Shown: in pieces, positions 61,027 to 64,000 of the stretch
How positions within the stretch are numbered: the stretch's first letter is position 1
Layout: each line of letters starts with the position of its first letter
Assembly: GCA_016839055.1 (NCBI GenBank)
Contig: JAEKNX010000016.1
Coordinates: forward strand, 1-64,000
Length of the DNA: 64,000 nt
Direction: 5' to 3'
From: Spirochaetales bacterium
GTDB taxonomy: Bacteria; Spirochaetota; Spirochaetia; UBA9216
The notes under the pieces: model-generated
Told to the model about the DNA's origin: nothing
Database searches by the model: none
The model's input: only the letters and a program-made list of their open reading frames with translations
Made by a program: the position numbers and the translations under genes

Positions 61027-62970
61027 ATGTATAAGAATCTTTTGGAAATCCCATTTAATACTGCCCAGAAATATCCGGATAGAGTTTCTCACAGGTTTAG
61101 AGAAGGCAAATCATTTACCGATATTACTTATTCCCGGTTTGTGCAGGATATTAAAATTTTGACCGAAGGTTTCGCGGCTTATGGTATTCAAGAGGGAGAT
61201 CATGCTGCCTTTTTTGTTAACAACAGGTATGAATGGACCCTGGTAGACCACGCTTTAATGGCAATTTCCGCTGTTTCTGTTCCTAGGGGCTCGGATACAT
61301 CCCCAATGGAGGCGGTTTTTATATTTAATCACTCAGATTCCAAATGGGCTGTCCTTGAGAATATCGCCCAGTATAAGGAACTGCTAACTGTTTCAGAAAG
61401 TTTCAGAGAAGACTGCGAAAAGATTTTTATCATTGATCGATGTGATGGTTTTGAGGATCCGGAGAACAAGATAGTCTTCTTTGATGATCTTTACGCCAGA
61501 GGCGAAGAAGTGCTGCGTGAGGATCCTTCCGCCTTCGATGCGCATTATAAGGCTGTTTCGGCCGATAACCTTCTGACAATCATCTATACCTCGGGTACCA
61601 CAGGGAATCCGAAAGGTGTAATGCTCTCTCATATTCAATTTCTTCAGCAGGTAAAAATGGTTATACCCAGGCTTATGATTGACGAGAAGGCAGGCGAGGT
61701 TACCGTAACAATTCTTCCCGCATGGCATGTCTTTGAGCGGGCGTTTGAGTATGTAGGCCTGAGTGCGGGTATCTCGTTTGTTTACTCCTCGCTTAAACAT
61801 TTCAGTGTTGATATTTTACGTGAGAAACCTCATTTCCTTGTTACGGTGCCCCGTGTCTGGGATTCGATACATTCTAAAATGCGGAAGCATATGCGCACGC
61901 AGAGTCCTGCCAAACGCGGCATATTTAATTTTTTTGTCGCCGTGAATATGAGATACAAGACCCGCAAATCCTACTTTAACAGAACCTTTATCAGCTATGA
62001 GGATGAAGATGCCTTCCAGAAAGTTTCCAGATCAATAGGCTATGCTTTATCGATGGCCGTGACTTATCCTCTCCATAGAATGGCAGAGATAATGTTCAAG
62101 GCGGTAAGGGCTAAGGTCGGAGGTCGTCTTCGAATGGCTATTTCGGGCGGCGGTTCTCTTCCTCCTGCTGTAGATGACTTTTTCGCGTCCGTGGGGATTA
62201 CGGTAATGAATTCCTACGGGATGACAGAGAGCGCTCCCGGCATCACAAGCCGTGCGCTGGGACGAAATACCCTGGGTTCGGTTGGTATTCCCTTTGTCGA
62301 TACAGAAGTGAAGATTCTGGATGATAAGGGGAGGGAGGTTTCCGTCGGAGAAAAAGGTACCCTCTATGCCCGCGGCCCTCAGATTATGAGCGGATATTAT
62401 AAGAATAAAGAGGCCACCGAGAAGGTTCTCTCAGAAGACGGATGGCTCTGTACCGGGGATCTGGCGAAAAAGACAGTTTACGGAGATTATGTCCTTGTGG
62501 GCAGGAATAAAGACACTATCATCCTCTTCGGAGGTGAAAACGTAGATCCGAACCCTATCGAGGACAAAATACAGGAATCCGAATTAATAGATCATGTAAT
62601 GGTATTGGGTCAGGACAGGAAGGGACTTACAGCCTTCATCGCAATAAATGAAGAGGAACTTTCACGGATAGCCGAATCAATTAAAGTTAAGATTGGCAAT
62701 GTTTTCGACCATATCTCAGAGCCGACTGAGCTTCGATCTAAAGAGGTTTCCGAGGCATATAAGAGTCTACAGGAATGGATAAAGCTTGATCTGAACAAGA
62801 AGATCACCCGCAAAAGCGGATTTAAACCCTTTGAGACAATATCAGATGTGATTATCGTTAAAAATACCTTCATGATCGGCGAAGAACTCACCCAGACCCT
62901 GAAGATAAAAAGGCAGAGCATCAACGATAAGTACCAGCAGATAATCCGGCATTTTATGGGTAAAGCATAA
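61027..62970 (+). CDS. Long-chain acyl-CoA synthetase (AMP-forming)
   Basis: A 647-residue fatty acid CoA ligase: ATP loop TIIYTSGTTGNPKGVMLSH (about 187-205), NSYGMTESAPGITS (about 397), DGWLCTGDLAKKTVYGDYVLVGRNK (in parts: WLCTGDLAKK, LVGRNKDTI) and a C-terminal domain ending with KITRKSGFKPFETISD. It activates fatty acids for lipid synthesis or oxidation. It shares overall plan with the enzyme at 30.9 kb, so the cell has two. RBS GAGGACG. It converges with the activase gene, seven bases apart. Confidence 0.9.
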   Translation: MYKNLLEIPFNTAQKYPDRVSHRFREGKSFTDITYSRFVQDIKILTEGFAAYGIQEGDHAAFFVNNRYEWTLVDHALMAISAVSVPRGSDTSPMEAVFIFNHSDSKWAVLENIAQYKELLTVSESFREDCEKIFIIDRCDGFEDPENKIVFFDDLYARGEEVLREDPSAFDAHYKAVSADNLLTIIYTSGTTGNPKGVMLSHIQFLQQVKMVIPRLMIDEKAGEVTVTILPAWHVFERAFEYVGLSAGISFVYSSLKHFSVDILREKPHFLVTVPRVWDSIHSKMRKHMRTQSPAKRGIFNFFVAVNMRYKTRKSYFNRTFISYEDEDAFQKVSRSIGYALSMAVTYPLHRMAEIMFKAVRAKVGGRLRMAISGGGSLPPAVDDFFASVGITVMNSYGMTESAPGITSRALGRNTLGSVGIPFVDTEVKILDDKGREVSVGEKGTLYARGPQIMSGYYKNKEATEKVLSEDGWLCTGDLAKKTVYGDYVLVGRNKDTIILFGGENVDPNPIEDKIQESELIDHVMVLGQDRKGLTAFIAINEEELSRIAESIKVKIGNVFDHISEPTELRSKEVSEAYKSLQEWIKLDLNKKITRKSGFKPFETISDVIIVKNTFMIGEELTQTLKIKRQSINDKYQQIIRHFMGKA

Positions 62971-62977
62971 ACACTGC

Positions 62978-63877
62978 TTAATGAATCTTCGTAACCAGTC
63001 CCTCTGATTCGAATAAGTAAGCCCAAGCCTTCAGCTGCTTCTCAGTCGGAGGCTCGGTGTCCTCCATCTGGTAGACCTGCTGGAGAGCCTTGTATTTTCC
63101 TGAGCCGTAGCTGTGGTAGGGCAGCAGGTGAACCTCACCCTTGAAGCCGCTGTTAAGGACCAGGGCCGCCGCCGCCCTGAAATGCTCATCTGTGGCGTTA
63201 TAGCCGGGAATCACCGGCAGCCGTACTATTATTTTTTTCTCGGGGACGAGCTTCATGAAATTATAGATGATTACCTCGTTGTCAACGCCCACCGCCGATG
63301 AGTGTTTTTCCGGGTTTATATGTTTCAGATCGAAGAGAATAAGATTGGCGGCTTCCACAGCCCGGTGAAAGGGTTCCCACGTTCTATGTCCACATGTCTC
63401 GACTGCTGAGTGAATGCCGAGTGCTTTGAGTCGCAGAAGCAGCTCCCGGCAGAAGGCCGCCTGCATTGTCGGCTCTCCGCCTGAGAGTGTCACCCCGCCG
63501 CCGGAGCGTCTGAAATAGGGAACGTCCCGAAGGAGGACGGGTATAATTTCATCCACGCTCTTTTTCTGCCCGACTATCTCCAGGGCGCCGGTAGGGCAGG
63601 CTTTCGCGCATTTACGAATATCGACGATATTGCGGTCAAATAGGACGCCATCTTCGGTTATTGAGATTCCCAATCCTTCACAGGATTTCACACACTGTCC
63701 GCATAAAATGCATTTGCTCCTGTAGTACATAAGTTCCATATCCGGATTCTTCGACTCCGGATTGGAACACCAGAGGCAGTCGAGAGGGCAGCCCTTAAGA
63801 AAAAGGACGGTCCGCGTCCCCGGACCGTCATGGAGAGAAAACCTCTGAGTATTAAATATTATTCCTGACTGTGTCAT
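62978..63877 (-). CDS. Glycyl-radical enzyme activating protein (radical SAM)
   Basis: A 299-residue radical-SAM activase. FLKGCPLDCLWCSNPES holds the CxxxCxxC cluster cysteines, followed by an inserted two-cluster ferredoxin domain (CILCGQCVKSC; CAKACPTGAL), then GGGVTLSGGEPTMQ, ETCGHRTW and PVIPGYNATDEH. This insert distinguishes activases of glycerol dehydratase, choline lyase and similar enzymes from the plain PflA. It installs the glycyl radical in the enzyme encoded just upstream, from whose stop codon it is three bases away. Confidence 0.93.
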   Translation of the reverse strand: MTQSGIIFNTQRFSLHDGPGTRTVLFLKGCPLDCLWCSNPESKNPDMELMYYRSKCILCGQCVKSCEGLGISITEDGVLFDRNIVDIRKCAKACPTGALEIVGQKKSVDEIIPVLLRDVPYFRRSGGGVTLSGGEPTMQAAFCRELLLRLKALGIHSAVETCGHRTWEPFHRAVEAANLILFDLKHINPEKHSSAVGVDNEVIIYNFMKLVPEKKIIVRLPVIPGYNATDEHFRAAAALVLNSGFKGEVHLLPYHSYGSGKYKALQQVYQMEDTEPPTEKQLKAWAYLFESEGLVTKIH

Positions 63878-63880
63878 AAG

Positions 63881-64000
63881 CTAGAAGTCAGTCTGTTCGG
63901 TACGGTTTATAATATCATCCTGCACCTTGCTGTCGAGTTCGACGAAGAAGGCGCTGTAGCCCGCAACTCTGATTATCAGGTCCTTGTGATCCTGCGGTTT
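63881..64000 (-). CDS. Glycyl-radical enzyme, C-terminal end (cut by the window edge)
   Basis: The last 39 codons are visible. [22 protein letters not shown] carries the RVxGYSAxF loop whose glycine bears the radical. The family includes pyruvate formate-lyase 2-like proteins, diol/glycerol dehydratases, choline trimethylamine-lyase and isethionate sulfite-lyase; the active-site half of the protein lies outside the window, so the member cannot be named. It is transcribed with the activase. Confidence 0.88.
   Translation of the reverse strand, partial: KPQDHKDLIIRVAGYSAFFVELDSKVQDDIINRTEQTDF

Noticed and set aside
1-64000. CRISPR array or Cas genes
   Set aside because: No regularly spaced direct repeats were found; the repeats in the first 7 kb are attC sites at gene-length spacing, and no Cas-like protein is present.

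Overview
The window looks like a piece of chromosome from an anaerobic or facultative spirochaete (Spirochaeta/Treponema relatives). This is inferred from gene content, not from a marker gene. The grounds are an integron-type cassette array with Treponema-like attC sites, two-part transketolase genes, a glycyl-radical enzyme with its activase, a tungsten/molybdenum-type aldehyde ferredoxin oxidoreductase, and many ABC and PTS sugar genes. No rRNA or tRNA gene was seen. The first 7 kb are markedly AT-rich, whereas the rest has balanced composition.

Bases 1-7000 are the 3' part of an integron cassette array. Five recognisable attC sites (77-141 bp, each starting with a YAAC-type box and ending in a GTT core) separate small gene cassettes, all on the + strand: a Fic AMP-transferase; a ribbon-helix-helix/PIN toxin pair with an overlapping DUF6933 gene; a SatD/DUF3307 pair; a VapBC pair; a YefM-YoeB pair; and an RHH antitoxin whose RelE-like partner is broken by a stop codon. 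The integrase is not in the window and is expected to the left. The array ends in a decayed attC half-site near 6990.

Bases 7.1-21.6 kb carry mixed housekeeping and regulatory genes: a FabF-type ketosynthase, a DEAD-box helicase, a MYG1 homologue, an HD-like protein, MFS and sodium-solute transporters, a frameshifted class III adenylate cyclase, a BRCT protein, a flavodoxin-fold quinone reductase, a 46-residue membrane protein, a Crp/Fnr regulator and a DMT transporter.

Bases 21.6-29.9 kb are one PTS operon: a PRD regulator, EIIA, EIIB, EIIC, a GH38 alpha-mannosidase, and its own HPr and Enzyme I. The parallel with E. coli mngAB suggests import and hydrolysis of mannosyl-glycerate or another alpha-mannoside.

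Bases 30-36.5 kb hold two small lipoproteins, an acyl-CoA synthetase, an FAD oxidoreductase with a [2Fe-2S] tail, a CheX-like protein and a TetR regulator. Bases 36.6-41.7 kb form an unfamiliar catabolic operon (class III aminotransferase, class II aldolase, FGGY kinase, MFS transporter) with a palindrome at the expected transcription start. Bases 41.7-48.8 kb, on the minus strand, are a branched-chain amino acid ABC transporter (livJHMGF) with a PaaK-type CoA ligase and a ketopantoate reductase-like gene; two matching 18-bp palindromes lie upstream. Pyruvate kinase, a CAP-domain protein and an esterase follow. Between and after them are fossils of a shikimate dehydrogenase and of a sugar/cation symporter.

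Bases 53.1-60.4 kb form a sugar ABC transporter (ATPase, permease, binding protein) - split transketolase - aldehyde:ferredoxin oxidoreductase operon, with a large perfect hairpin after the binding-protein gene. The window closes with a second long-chain acyl-CoA synthetase, a glycyl-radical activase and the last 39 codons of its glycyl-radical enzyme. Several genes (satD, yefM, tetR, pyk) have promoter elements placed so that transcription would start at or within a few bases of the start codon, so leaderless mRNA may be common in this organism.
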